From assembly GCA_038329845.1 (NCBI GenBank), contig JBBQNJ010000077.1, positions 1 to 23,293 on the forward strand: a DNA stretch of 23,293 nt, in the 5' to 3' direction. The DNA comes from JBBQNJ01 sp038329845. Lineage in GTDB: Bacteria > Planctomycetota > Phycisphaerae > Tepidisphaerales > Tepidisphaeraceae. The position numbers and the translations under genes were made by a program. Positions 7,008-15,017 of the stretch are shown here, piece after piece. Under the pieces are notes generated by a model. It was given only the letters and a program-made list of their open reading frames with translations. It did not search any database and was not told the DNA's origin. Numbering within the stretch: position 1 is the first letter of the stretch; each line of letters opens with the position of its first letter.

Positions 7008-8087
7008 ATGACGGTCACGCTATCCGACATCGCCCGGCAGGTGGGGACCAGCAAGATGACCGTCTCCCAGGCCTTGCGCGGCACGGGACGGATCGGATCG
7101 GCGACCCGACGCAGGATCCTCGATGCGGCCAAGGAACTGGCTTATCGACCCAACGCCGCCGCCCAGGCGGTTTCCACCGGGAAGTTCGGGTCGATCGGGC
7201 TGTTGCTTAGCAGCGACGTCAAGCGAAGCTACCTGCCGCACCAATTGCTCGAGGGCATCCAAGGTTCGCTGGAAGCCCACGACACCCACCTGACGCTGGG
7301 ACAAATTCCCGACGCCGTTCTCCTCGCCGACGGGTGCATCCCCGCGCTGCTGCGTCGATGGTCGGTCGATGGTTTGCTGATTAACTACCAGGAGGGGGTC
7401 CCCCAGCCGCTCATCGAATTGGTCGATCGCGCTGGCGTGCCGGCGGTCTGGATCAACAGCCGACAGAGACAGGCGTGCGTGTACCCCGACGAGTTCGGTG
7501 CCGCCTTGCGGGCCAGCGAACATCTGCTGGAACTTGGGCATCGGCGTATCGCCTACGTGGATGCTTCGCATGGGTCCGACGATTTCCAGATCGCCCACTT
7601 CAGCGCCCGCGACCGCCAGGCCGGTTACGAGACGGCCATGACCCGCGCCGGATTGCCGGCGCGGATCGAGCGCGGACCGAAGGTGCTGGAGGCCGAGCAG
7701 CGCGTTCCATTTTTCCACACGCTGCTTGCCGATCCCGATCGTCCGACGGGGGTGGTCGCGTACAGTTCCACCAACGTGATCCCCTTGGCGGTGGCCGGAC
7801 TGCGGCTGGGGATCGAAATCCCCCGCGACCTGTCGGTGGTGACTTTCGATGAGCATCCCAGCGGATCCCTCGGATATGTGCTGACGAGCCTGATCTCCCC
7901 CATGGAGGCCATGGGCCGTCGGGCGGCCGAGTTGCTGTTGGAACGCATCGGCAATCCCGACGCTCCGACTCCCCATGTGCAGGCGATCCCCTTCGAATTT
8001 GTGCTCGGGCAAAGCACGGCACGACCCGGCCAATCGTCCAACGAATCCACATTGAAGTCCGAGAACCTCTTTTACCCAATTCCTTAG
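7008..8087 (+). CDS. LacI-family transcriptional regulator (plus-strand module)
   Basis: This 359-residue protein has a LacI helix-turn-helix at residues 4-24 (TLSDIARQVGTSKMTVSQAL) with the hinge helix YRPNAAAQAVSTGK after it, and a periplasmic-binding-protein-like sensor domain. Typical blocks are VDGLLINY, LIELVDRAGVPAVWINS, LLELGHRRIAYVD, SARDRQAGYETAM and DLSVVTFDEHP. Such proteins bind operators and release them, or bind more tightly, with a sugar ligand. The stop is 13 bases before the next gene, which encodes a secreted PEP-CTERM protein, so the regulator heads an operon. It is clearly related to the LacI protein encoded at 15014-16090 (shared LLINY, IELxxRxxxPAVWxN, GHRRIAYVD, SAxDRQAGY blocks). 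The C-terminus has a 25-residue Ser/Asn-rich tail beyond the usual end. The ligand is unknown; plant-type polysaccharide fragments fit the neighbours. Confidence 0.9.
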   Translation: MTVTLSDIARQVGTSKMTVSQALRGTGRIGSATRRRILDAAKELAYRPNAAAQAVSTGKFGSIGLLLSSDVKRSYLPHQLLEGIQGSLEAHDTHLTLGQIPDAVLLADGCIPALLRRWSVDGLLINYQEGVPQPLIELVDRAGVPAVWINSRQRQACVYPDEFGAALRASEHLLELGHRRIAYVDASHGSDDFQIAHFSARDRQAGYETAMTRAGLPARIERGPKVLEAEQRVPFFHTLLADPDRPTGVVAYSSTNVIPLAVAGLRLGIEIPRDLSVVTFDEHPSGSLGYVLTSLISPMEAMGRRAAELLLERIGNPDAPTPHVQAIPFEFVLGQSTARPGQSSNESTLKSENLFYPIP

Positions 8088-8100
8088 ACTGGAGGCACAA

Positions 8101-9564
8101 ATGCAACGCGGCAAACTCACTTTGGCGATCCTTCTCACCGGCGGCATCGGCATCCAAGCCGGAGCGGCGGTGGTTTGGGACGGTTCGACCAACGGCGACT
8201 GGAGCGTGGCGGATAACTGGACGCCCAGCGGCGCGCCGGACGCGACATCCGACGTCGAATTCTCCAATCTCGGCGCGGCACAACCGATCACCACGCAGAA
8301 CGGCAACCTCACCGTCAAGGGCATCACCTTCACCGGCACCGCCCCGAGCTACTCCATCGGCGGGGACAACACCACCCTCCTCACCCTCAGCACCGGCGGG
8401 ATCACCCTCGCCAGCGGGGCGGCAAACCAATCGATCACCAAAAAGGTGGTAATTTCCAACTTGTCGACGCAGTCACTGACCGTGACCGATGCCGGGCAGA
8501 CCCTGATCTTCGACAATAATTTCGGCGGCGCTGCGATAGTCAACAAGGCTGGCGCTGGCACCGTGGTTTTGAACAACACACTCGGTGGATCAGGCTACAA
8601 CACCACCCTGGATGTGGACGCAGGGACCATCGATCTTATGGGCGGGAACGCATCCCTCGGCGGCATCACCGGAGACGCCACGGGGCTAATCACTAACAGC
8701 GGCGGCAACGCGCGAACGATCACCGCGATCCGCTCGGGCGCTTATGACGGTGCGATTACCGGGAACCTGAAATATTCCCAGGGACGCAGTAGTTTCGGTG
8801 ATACCGGCGTGCAAACGTTCAACGGTGCCAACACGTACACGGGCGTGACCAACGTTTATGGCGGCAAATTGATCGTCAATGGCAGCCATATCGGTGGCGG
8901 CGACTATGCTGTGAGCGGCAAGACCGGCGGCGGCAACAATAACTTCACCGGAACAGATGGCACGCTTGCCGGGACGGGTGTGATCGCACCGAAGTCCGGC
9001 AGCACGGTGCTGGTTCAAGGCAAGGATCTGTCCACGCTCCCTACTTACGACGGGGATACTCCGACTATCAGCACGGGCATTATCGCCCCCGGTGATCCGA
9101 ATGCCGCCAATACCGTCGGCGCCCTCACCTTGGGCAGCGTCGCCGTCCCTACCGCGGTCACCTTCGGCGATTTAAGCCGTCTGGCGATCGAATTGAAGAG
9201 TGCCGGCGTGAGTGATCAGATCACCGTCCTGGGCGACTTGACGCTTAGCGGATCGAGCGACGAATTGAACATTGAGTTGCTCAGCGGCGAGACCTTCGGC
9301 GGCCCGTACACCCTGGCCAGCTACAGCGGGAGCCTGTCGGGCAGCTTTGGCAGCGTCTATTACAACGGCGTCCTTGACACCGATCCGACCGTCGAACTCG
9401 GCTCGACGGGATATCGCCTGGATTACGGCACGGGCAGCGACAGCACAATCCGGCTGGTCGCCATCCCCGAACCCGCCGCCGCGGTGATGCTGGGGTTGGC
9501 GGGCGTTCTGGGGCTGGGAAGGCGCGCCCGGCGGACAGCAGCTTCTAAGATAGGTGTGCAATAA
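8101..9564 (+). CDS. PEP-CTERM protein with autotransporter-type beta-strand repeats
   Basis: This 487-residue secreted protein has a signal peptide (1-22), starts its mature part VVWDGSTNGDWSVADNWTPSG, and has repeated short beta strands of the autotransporter-associated type (for example VQTFNGANTYTGVTNVYGGKLIVNG split by Gly/Asn turns, and GAGTVVLNNTLGGSGY). That fold forms long right-handed beta-helices used for adhesion or surface binding. The tail is the sorting signal IPEPAAAVMLGLAGVLGLG followed by RRARR. Sorting needs an exosortase, which is not in this window. GGAGG (8091-8095) lies 5 bases before the ATG, 13 bases after the LacI stop. Its head resembles that of the PEP-CTERM protein at 13770 (VWDSGDGNFNAAAKW). 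A structural or substrate-binding surface protein is inferred; no enzyme motif is seen. Confidence 0.85.
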   Translation: MQRGKLTLAILLTGGIGIQAGAAVVWDGSTNGDWSVADNWTPSGAPDATSDVEFSNLGAAQPITTQNGNLTVKGITFTGTAPSYSIGGDNTTLLTLSTGGITLASGAANQSITKKVVISNLSTQSLTVTDAGQTLIFDNNFGGAAIVNKAGAGTVVLNNTLGGSGYNTTLDVDAGTIDLMGGNASLGGITGDATGLITNSGGNARTITAIRSGAYDGAITGNLKYSQGRSSFGDTGVQTFNGANTYTGVTNVYGGKLIVNGSHIGGGDYAVSGKTGGGNNNFTGTDGTLAGTGVIAPKSGSTVLVQGKDLSTLPTYDGDTPTISTGIIAPGDPNAANTVGALTLGSVAVPTAVTFGDLSRLAIELKSAGVSDQITVLGDLTLSGSSDELNIELLSGETFGGPYTLASYSGSLSGSFGSVYYNGVLDTDPTVELGSTGYRLDYGTGSDSTIRLVAIPEPAAAVMLGLAGVLGLGRRARRTAASKIGVQ

Positions 9565-9681
9565 GCCACGGTAGCAAACTTGCCGCGGCCGAGATGGTTT
9601 TTCCCTTCTCGAACACCCAAAGCGGCCCGTAGAGACCGCGCGGTTTCGATGAGAACTGGTGATTCGTGAATCGACCGGCGC

Positions 9682-9701
9682 GTGGCCGAGTGCCACTTTT
9701 T
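9682..9701 (+). terminator. Hairpin plus T5 just before the next gene (possible attenuator)
   Basis: GTGGC-CGAGT-GCCAC followed by TTTTT looks like a short intrinsic terminator. It ends 4 bases before GGAGG (9706-9710) and 16 bases before an ATG at 9718. A second palindrome, GATTC-GT-GAATC (9661-9672), lies just upstream. The stem is only 5 base pairs, so partial termination between the two PEP-CTERM genes is the most that can be suggested. Confidence 0.4.
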
Positions 9702-9852
9702 AGACGGAGGTTTTTTTATGTTCAGACAAAATCATGCTACGACATTGCTCGCGCCCAACGCGGGCGCACCAAGGACCTGTCTCGCCGCTCGTGCCGCGGG
9801 AATGAACGGGTCTCTCAGCAACAAGGGCCGAATGTTTCGGAAGGGAAACGCG

Positions 9853-10560
9853 ATGAAGCATTGCTCAATTTTCTTCGCGTTGGTTGGCACGTTGACCAGC
9901 GCCTCGTTGGTTTCGGCAGCGGTCATCACTGCCGAGGCGGATTCGTTTGTGAGCGGCAGGAACGGAGAGAAGGACAATAATTACGGCAGCAACTCGACCA
10001 TCTGGGTGAAGTTGGACACGGCGATCGGAAGTGGCACCCGTGTGGGATTTATGCGTTTTGATTTGTCCACAGCGCCAGCCACGATCACGTCGGCGACGCT
10101 CGAGATGGAGTTTGTCACTGGTGGAGGTACCGACAGCACAGGCACCACAGTCTGGACATTCCATGTCTATGGATTGAACAATGGCCACACCGGGGAGTCG
10201 TGGACCGAATCCGCGATCACATGGAACACTGCTCCGGGACTGAATTCGTCAGACCCGATTGTTGCCGCCGACACGACCGATCTTGGCACGTTCACTCGAA
10301 CCGGCAAAGGCTTTGGCACGGTGAGCTTCTCGTCGGCAGCGCTGACGAGCTTCTTGAACGCCGACACCGATAACCAGGCGACGATCATTCTCGCGCGGGA
10401 CACGGGGCCCGGCGGGGTCAACTACATCCATGGCATCGCTTCGCGAGAAAACACCACCGAGGCCTATCGCCCGACACTCACCGTCATCCCCGAACCCGCC
10501 GCGGCGGCGATGCTGGGGTTGGGCGGACTGATCCTGATGCCGCGCCGGCGTCGGATGTAA
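9853..10560 (+). CDS. DNRLRE-type secreted PEP-CTERM protein
   Basis: From the ATG at 9853 the protein has 235 residues: a signal peptide (1-20, ending LVSA), then one domain beginning ITAEADSFVSGRNGEKDNNYGS and containing RVGFMRFDLSTAPATITSATLEM, the pattern of DNRLRE domains (beta-sandwich, carbohydrate-binding-like, found in secreted proteins), with WTESAITWNTAP further on. The tail is the sorting signal IPEPAAAAMLGLGGLILM then PRRRRM. An alternative in-frame ATG at 9718 has a much better ribosome-binding site (GGAGG, 7 bases away) but would put 45 extra residues before the signal peptide. I chose 9853 because export requires an exposed signal peptide; either could be used. It follows the beta-repeat PEP-CTERM gene and precedes the prepilin-like gene in the same direction. 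Confidence 0.82.
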   Translation: MKHCSIFFALVGTLTSASLVSAAVITAEADSFVSGRNGEKDNNYGSNSTIWVKLDTAIGSGTRVGFMRFDLSTAPATITSATLEMEFVTGGGTDSTGTTVWTFHVYGLNNGHTGESWTESAITWNTAPGLNSSDPIVAADTTDLGTFTRTGKGFGTVSFSSAALTSFLNADTDNQATIILARDTGPGGVNYIHGIASRENTTEAYRPTLTVIPEPAAAAMLGLGGLILMPRRRRM

Positions 10561-10644
10561 CGTCGAGCCATCGAATGATCCCGGCACCGTGACGGACGGC
10601 TGTTCGACGGCTGGATCAGACTTTTTCATTTGCGAGGTGTTCCC

Positions 10645-11433
10645 ATGCGAAAACGACACGGTTTTACCCTCGTGGAATTGCTCGTGGTGATCGGGGTGAT
10701 CGCGGTGCTTGTCGCCATGCTCCTGCCGGCGTTGAACAAGGCCCGGCGACAAGCGCAGGCCATCTCCTGCATGAGCAACCTGCGGCAATGGGGTCTGGCC
10801 AACCAGTTCTGGGCCCGCGATTACGCCGGACAATTCCCCACCCTCGACAATGAACCGACGCCTTGGTTTTGGGAACTGTATTCCAAGCTGATCCCGACGG
10901 CACCGAACTACAGCAAATACGCATCGACCCCTACCCCACCCGTCTGGCTGTGCCCGGCCGAGATTCGAAATGACTTCGGCAAGGTGATGATGGGCTGGCC
11001 CGGGGGCTATGACGGCGGATCGTTCGGGTTCGGGGTCAACGCCGGCTGGCGACGCGATGGGCTTTCGTACGGGGGGAACATGCGCCCCTACCGCGATAAG
11101 ACAGGCGGAACCTGGAACCATCCTCGTTACGGGTATCACAACTTCTCCAAGAGCCAGGAACAATTGCTGATGTTCGAGTGGGTCTGGGCCACGGGAGACC
11201 CCAGCAGAGACCGTTATGACAATCATGTCGTAGGCGGCGGCGGGATTTCCCACGGCAAGGGCGTCACGCTGATCGCCGCGCGACATCCGGGTGACACGTT
11301 GAATTGCCTGTTCATGGACGGGCACGTGGAACGCTTGCCCAAGAGCGTCGTCGCGGATCCGACCGACCCCATGCGCATGTGGAAAAACCCGTTGGAAAAG
11401 GGCGGCATCTTCGCTGATCCCAACGACTATTGA
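10645..11433 (+). CDS. Prepilin-type N-terminal cleavage protein with DGHV motif (plus-strand module)
   Basis: This 262-residue protein starts MRKRHGFTLVELLVVIGVIA: a type IV prepilin/pseudopilin signal with cleavage expected after Gly6, Phe7 as new N-terminus and Glu11 conserved, followed by a hydrophobic helix to about residue 30. Near the C-terminus is HPGDTLNCLFMDGHVE, the H-x(9-10)-DG motif of a very expanded planctomycete and verrucomicrobial family. The body (WPGGYDGGSFGFGVNAGW, QLLMFEWVWATGD) resembles GspG/H-like secreted pseudopilins whose role is unknown. GAGGTG (10634-10639) supports the ATG at 10645 over an upstream TTG. It follows two PEP-CTERM genes. It may be part of a type II secretion-like or surface filament assembled with those proteins; that is inference. 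Confidence 0.88.
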   Translation: MRKRHGFTLVELLVVIGVIAVLVAMLLPALNKARRQAQAISCMSNLRQWGLANQFWARDYAGQFPTLDNEPTPWFWELYSKLIPTAPNYSKYASTPTPPVWLCPAEIRNDFGKVMMGWPGGYDGGSFGFGVNAGWRRDGLSYGGNMRPYRDKTGGTWNHPRYGYHNFSKSQEQLLMFEWVWATGDPSRDRYDNHVVGGGGISHGKGVTLIAARHPGDTLNCLFMDGHVERLPKSVVADPTDPMRMWKNPLEKGGIFADPNDY

Positions 11434-11614
11434 CGCACCCTTGGCGACGCTTTTTCCTCACGCCACAAGAGGTGGCGAAGACGGACGGGCGGTCAGAACC
11501 TACGCTGACCTGGCGCTTGCCGCTCAAATTTTCTTCGCGCCCTCGCGCCGTCGAGTCTTAAAACCAAGGCCGCAGAGGTTGTTCAAAGTGCATCTTCGGG
11601 TAGATTCGAGCCTC

Positions 11615-12766
11615 ATGTGGACTGCGAATCCGGCGGTAGTTGAGGCGTTGTCGAACCAGCGCTCTGATGTGTTGTATGACGAAGCGAAAGTCCCCGGCTA
11701 TCAGCTTCCGGCGGTGATGATGCCGCAGATGACCTGGGATCGTCGGCGCGAGCAGTTGATCGACCTGTTCGGGCAGACGATTTACGGCCGATCGCCAGGG
11801 AAACCCCAGGAGTTGCGGTTCGACGTGCTGGAAGAGGATCGCAGCGCCATGGACGGCACCGCCACGATGCGACGGGTGGCCATCCGCAGCCGCCAGTCCG
11901 ATCGTGAGCATCGCTTCGATCTGCTGCTGTTTATTCCTAATCAGCGCCGCCCGGCACCCGGGTTCCTGTTCATCAACAATCGCGGCGTCCAGCACATGGA
12001 TCCGACGCGTCAGACCCGCTCGGACTTCTGGCCCGCCGAGCGGCTCATCGCGCGCGGATTCGCCGCGGCGGTCTTCGACTATGCCCAGCTTGCGCCCGAT
12101 AATCATCGCGAGGATCGCTGGCGGGAGGGGGTGGTGCGGCTGTTCGATGGGGATTCGCCGCGCCGCCATGACAGTTGGGCCGCGATCGGAGCCTGGGCGT
12201 GGGGCGCAAGCCGGGCGATGGATTATCTGCAAAGCGATCCGGACGTCCGCGCCGACCGAATCGCGGTGATCGGGCATTCTCGCGGCGGTAAGACCGCGCT
12301 GTGGGCCGGGGCACAGGATCAGCGATTCGCACTGGCGATCTCCAACGAATCGGGATGCGCCGGGGCGGCACTGGCGCGACGCCGTTTCGGGGAACGCATC
12401 GACTTAATCGCCGACCGGTTCCCCCATTGGTTTTGCCCCAAGTACGCCACTTTTTCCGGGCGCGAGGATGAGTTGCCGATCGATCAACACCAGCTCGTGG
12501 CGCTGATGGCCCCGCGGGCCGTCTATGTCGCCGATGCCGCGGACGACCTATGGGCCGACCCGCGCGGGGAATACCTGGCGCTTGTGGCGGCCAACCCCGC
12601 CTTCGTCGCCGCCGGCGACCCGCCCATGGACGAGTCGGCGATGCCCGACCTGGAGTCCCCCCTGATCATCGGCCGCCGCGCCTACCACATCCGCCCCGGC
12701 GGCCATGGCCTCACGCTGTATGACTGGGACCGCTACATGGATTTCGCCGATCGCTTGTGGAAGTGA
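11615..12766 (+). CDS. Glucuronoyl-esterase-like (CE15) alpha/beta hydrolase
   Basis: This 383-residue protein matches carbohydrate esterase family 15, which cleaves ester links between lignin and the methyl-glucuronic acid of xylan. Seen are the opening YDEAKVPGYQLP (21-32), the nucleophile elbow IGHSRGGKTALW (219-230, Ser222), the NESGCAGAAL block (244-253, Glu245), LVALMAPRAVYV (294-305) and the catalytic His in RPGGHGLTLYDWDRY (360-374, His364). No signal peptide follows any candidate start, which is unusual because most CE15 enzymes are exported. The open frame extends back to a TTG at 11441, but family homology begins just after the ATG at 11615, which lacks a ribosome-binding site and has TAGATT 8 bases before it. 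It is the last gene of the plus-strand module. A related acetyl-xylan-type esterase role is possible. Confidence 0.82.
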   Translation: MWTANPAVVEALSNQRSDVLYDEAKVPGYQLPAVMMPQMTWDRRREQLIDLFGQTIYGRSPGKPQELRFDVLEEDRSAMDGTATMRRVAIRSRQSDREHRFDLLLFIPNQRRPAPGFLFINNRGVQHMDPTRQTRSDFWPAERLIARGFAAAVFDYAQLAPDNHREDRWREGVVRLFDGDSPRRHDSWAAIGAWAWGASRAMDYLQSDPDVRADRIAVIGHSRGGKTALWAGAQDQRFALAISNESGCAGAALARRRFGERIDLIADRFPHWFCPKYATFSGREDELPIDQHQLVALMAPRAVYVADAADDLWADPRGEYLALVAANPAFVAAGDPPMDESAMPDLESPLIIGRRAYHIRPGGHGLTLYDWDRYMDFADRLWK

Positions 12767-12833
12767 AATCCTCCCAGACACCTCCCTCCTCCGCCCCCCG
12801 CGACGGTGCCTTTGTTTGCGGAGCTTGTGGTGG

Positions 12834-12853
12834 AGGCTTCCAGCCTGCATTCC
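12834..12853 (-). repeat. Dispersed palindromic repeat, degenerate copy
   Basis: AGGCTTCCAGCCTGCATTCC is the reverse complement of most of the repeat at 21789-21805 with its GGAAT flank. It lies in the 202-base gap between the two convergent modules. The rest of that gap shows nothing I recognise. Confidence 0.7.
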
Positions 12854-12968
12854 GCTGCTGAAAGCCATGCCAGAGGCCTGCGCCACAAGGCTAGAAGGGG
12901 GGCAAGGCTGACTTCGGGGCGAAGAACGCGTCGCCCGCGGCGGTATGTCGTCGCTTTCTGCTGGCGGA

Positions 12969-13679
12969 TCAGCGGCCCAGCAGATAATCCCACTGGGCCT
13001 GCGTTTTGGTCTGTTCGGCGAACTTCAGAGGCTGGGTCTCGACGTGACCATCGAGGAACGAGACGTTGAACTGCGTGATATGTCGAGCGCGCGGGGTCGC
13101 GCCGCTGCGGGACTGGCCGTTCCATTCTTTGCGCTCGGCGTGCCAACCTCCCCCGCCGTCGTAGAATGCAACCGTCTCCTGGGGGTGCTTGATCTGCCAG
13201 TTCCGACGCATCCGCGACTCGATGTTCGATCGATTACCACAAGGGAACGGGCCATGTTCTCCCTGTCCATACCCGCCGGTGAACGCGTAGGTGTAGTATT
13301 TCCCCGGTGCCTTATAGATGGCCGTTGAGTCGAAGGCGGGACAGTAAATCTTGGTTTTGCCGCCATTGTCCACATGCCCAAGCAGCGTGGTGCTGCGTCC
13401 GTAAAGCTCGCGCCCGATGGCGTCGAAGGCGACCGTGTAGCCCGAGGGATTGCCATCCCCACTGGACCAGTAACCCCACGGAAGATAATTGCGGTTTCCC
13501 ATCGCGTAATACTCGAGCGCGATGCCCATTTCTCGCAGATTAGACGCGCATTGGATGCGCAGCGCCGCCTGCCTTGCCCGCTGCATGGCCGGCAGGAGGA
13601 TGGAGATCACGACGGCGATGACCGCGATCACCACGAGCATTTCCACAAGAGAGAACGCCGTTTGTCGCTTTGCATGCAT
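12969..13679 (-). CDS. Prepilin-type N-terminal cleavage protein with DGHV motif (minus-strand module)
   Basis: This 236-residue protein starts MHAKRQTAFSLVEMLVVIAV, a prepilin-type signal with expected cleavage after Ala8, Phe9 as the new N-terminus and Glu13 conserved; Ala instead of Gly before the cut is common in this family. A hydrophobic helix follows (VVIAVIAVVISILLPAM), then IQCASNLREMGIALEYYAMGN. The C-terminus has HITQFNVSFLDGHVE, an exact H-x9-DGHV motif. It is the counterpart of the protein at 10645-11433 and lies downstream of a PEP-CTERM gene in the same way. The start at 13679 has GGAG about 8 bases upstream; a longer open frame reaches 13760 but would mask the signal. It is the last gene of the minus-strand module, converging on the esterase gene. 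Confidence 0.88.
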   Translation of the reverse strand: MHAKRQTAFSLVEMLVVIAVIAVVISILLPAMQRARQAALRIQCASNLREMGIALEYYAMGNRNYLPWGYWSSGDGNPSGYTVAFDAIGRELYGRSTTLLGHVDNGGKTKIYCPAFDSTAIYKAPGKYYTYAFTGGYGQGEHGPFPCGNRSNIESRMRRNWQIKHPQETVAFYDGGGGWHAERKEWNGQSRSGATPRARHITQFNVSFLDGHVETQPLKFAEQTKTQAQWDYLLGR

Positions 13680-13718
13680 CGTTGCGTCTCCGTTGACAGG
13701 ACCGAATCGGATTTGGTT

Positions 13719-13743
13719 GGGCCGGTCCAAACCGGACCGGCCC
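13719..13743 (-). terminator. Strong hairpin between PEP-CTERM and prepilin-like genes
   Basis: A perfect 10-base stem GGGCCGGTCC (13719-13728) pairs with GGACCGGCCC (13734-13743) across a 5-base loop. It lies 27 bases past the PEP-CTERM stop and 40 bases before the prepilin-like start. No T-run follows on the minus strand, so it may stabilise the upstream message or only partly terminate. Confidence 0.45.
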
Positions 13744-13769
13744 CGAAGCAGCTCAATCACTGCGACGAA

Positions 13770-15017
13770 TCAAGCGCGCCGTCGTCGCGCGGCCAGCATG
13801 GTTGTCAGTCCCGCCATCAAGAGCGACGCTGAGGCAGGCTCAGGAATCGGGTTCCAGGTCAAGACCAGATCGTTGGTGGAGATGGCCGTCGAGAAGGACC
13901 CTTCAGAGGCCCAGGCGCTGTTATTGACGGAGAGCGCGCCCGAGCCCACCCCGGCGCCGCTATTGTCGATGACGGTCCAGGACTGGGTGCTCTGCCAGAA
14001 GGCATTGGCCAGGCTGGGCGCCGAGGCGGTGCCGATGAACGACGGCACGAGGCTGCCGCCGGCGATCGCCAAGTCACCGCCAGCCTGGACGATCTGATCG
14101 AAATTGGTCCCCGGGCCGCTCGTCGAGAGCGCCGCAAGTTGCCAGGCATAGGTGCTGCCGGAAACGAAGCCGAGGCTGGTGGTGTTCAGCCCGACGGTGA
14201 GTTGTCCAGCGCCGCCGGCGCCGGGGGCGATCGTGCCGGAAGCCCCGATCGAGGCGGCGAGCTTGTTGCTCGCGTCTGAACCGGTGACTTGCCCGCTGCC
14301 CGTGAGCATTCCTGCGTTGATGTTCATCTGACCGGCATAGAGGCGTCCGCTGCCGTTGACGGTCGTGGTTCCAGAGGTCTGACGGTATTCATTGCCCGTA
14401 ATTCGGAAAAAGTTGTCGGTGGAGTCGTCGATGGTGACGGTTCCCTTGTTTTCGAACAGCGCCGCGACGCCGCTGACCTCGAGTCTGGTTTCGGCGCCGG
14501 TTCCCGCGCCTTGCAAGGCGATCGCTCCTTCATTGATGTGATGCGCACCGTCGGACGTGAGCAGCAAGCGGGCATCGCGATTGCTGCCCCCGTTCGCTTT
14601 CAAGTTCACCGTGCCTTGATTGAGCATGCCCGTACCGGCGTAGCTGAGAACCTTCCTGCGGCTGTTGGTGTTTGAACTGTTCTTGATGTTGATGATGCCC
14701 GCATTGTTCAACGTCGTGGCGACGTTGAGGGTCAGGTCGGTAAGGCCACTACTGAAATTGAAGTTGTCTCCCGATCGCACCAGCAAGCCATCCAATGTGT
14801 AGAGCGACGCACCTCCGTTGCTGGATTGGGGATACGAGATCGTGTCGTCGCTGGTGGTGTTTGTATCCGCCACGTCGCCGGAACCGGGCACGACCCCGCC
14901 GACCCACTTGGCCGCGGCGTTGAAATTGCCGTCGCCGCTATCCCAGACGATCGCCCCGTGGACGGCACCGGTGAGGGCAATGGCGACTGCGAAACTGCTC
15001 AGTTTACTGCTGATCAT
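13770..15017 (-). CDS. PEP-CTERM protein, beta-strand rich (minus-strand module)
   Basis: This 415-residue protein has a signal peptide (1-21, ending AVHG), then IVWDSGDGNFNAAAKWVGGVVPGSGDVA, very like the head of the beta-repeat protein at 8101. The body is low-complexity beta strand rich in Gly, Ser, Thr and Asn (NAGIINIKNSSNTNS, NEGAIALQGAG, NKGTVTIDDSTDN, GTTTVNGSGRLYAG), consistent with a beta-helix adhesin or matrix protein. The tail is PIPEPASASLLMAGLTTMLA then ARRRRA, a standard PEP-CTERM signal. The ATG overlaps the TGA of the LacI gene as ATGA, with GGAGG 6-7 bases before it inside the LacI gene, so translation of the two is probably coupled. No catalytic motif is seen. Partner and ligand are unknown. 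Confidence 0.87.
   Translation of the reverse strand: MISSKLSSFAVAIALTGAVHGAIVWDSGDGNFNAAAKWVGGVVPGSGDVADTNTTSDDTISYPQSSNGGASLYTLDGLLVRSGDNFNFSSGLTDLTLNVATTLNNAGIINIKNSSNTNSRRKVLSYAGTGMLNQGTVNLKANGGSNRDARLLLTSDGAHHINEGAIALQGAGTGAETRLEVSGVAALFENKGTVTIDDSTDNFFRITGNEYRQTSGTTTVNGSGRLYAGQMNINAGMLTGSGQVTGSDASNKLAASIGASGTIAPGAGGAGQLTVGLNTTSLGFVSGSTYAWQLAALSTSGPGTNFDQIVQAGGDLAIAGGSLVPSFIGTASAPSLANAFWQSTQSWTVIDNSGAGVGSGALSVNNSAWASEGSFSTAISTNDLVLTWNPIPEPASASLLMAGLTTMLAARRRRA

Noticed and set aside
7020..8339. 439-codon open frame on the minus strand opposite the first lacI-type gene
   Set aside because: The plus strand encodes an unmistakable LacI regulator; the antisense product shows no domain and is a codon-bias shadow.
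10249..11325. 358-codon open frame on the minus strand opposite PEP-CTERM and prepilin-like genes
   Set aside because: It spans two clear plus-strand genes and the gap between them and has no family features.
11461..11477. CGCCAC-AAGAG-GTGGCG hairpin after the plus-strand prepilin-like gene as a terminator
   Set aside because: The stem is short and no T-run follows; the T5 lies before the hairpin, so termination is not supported.
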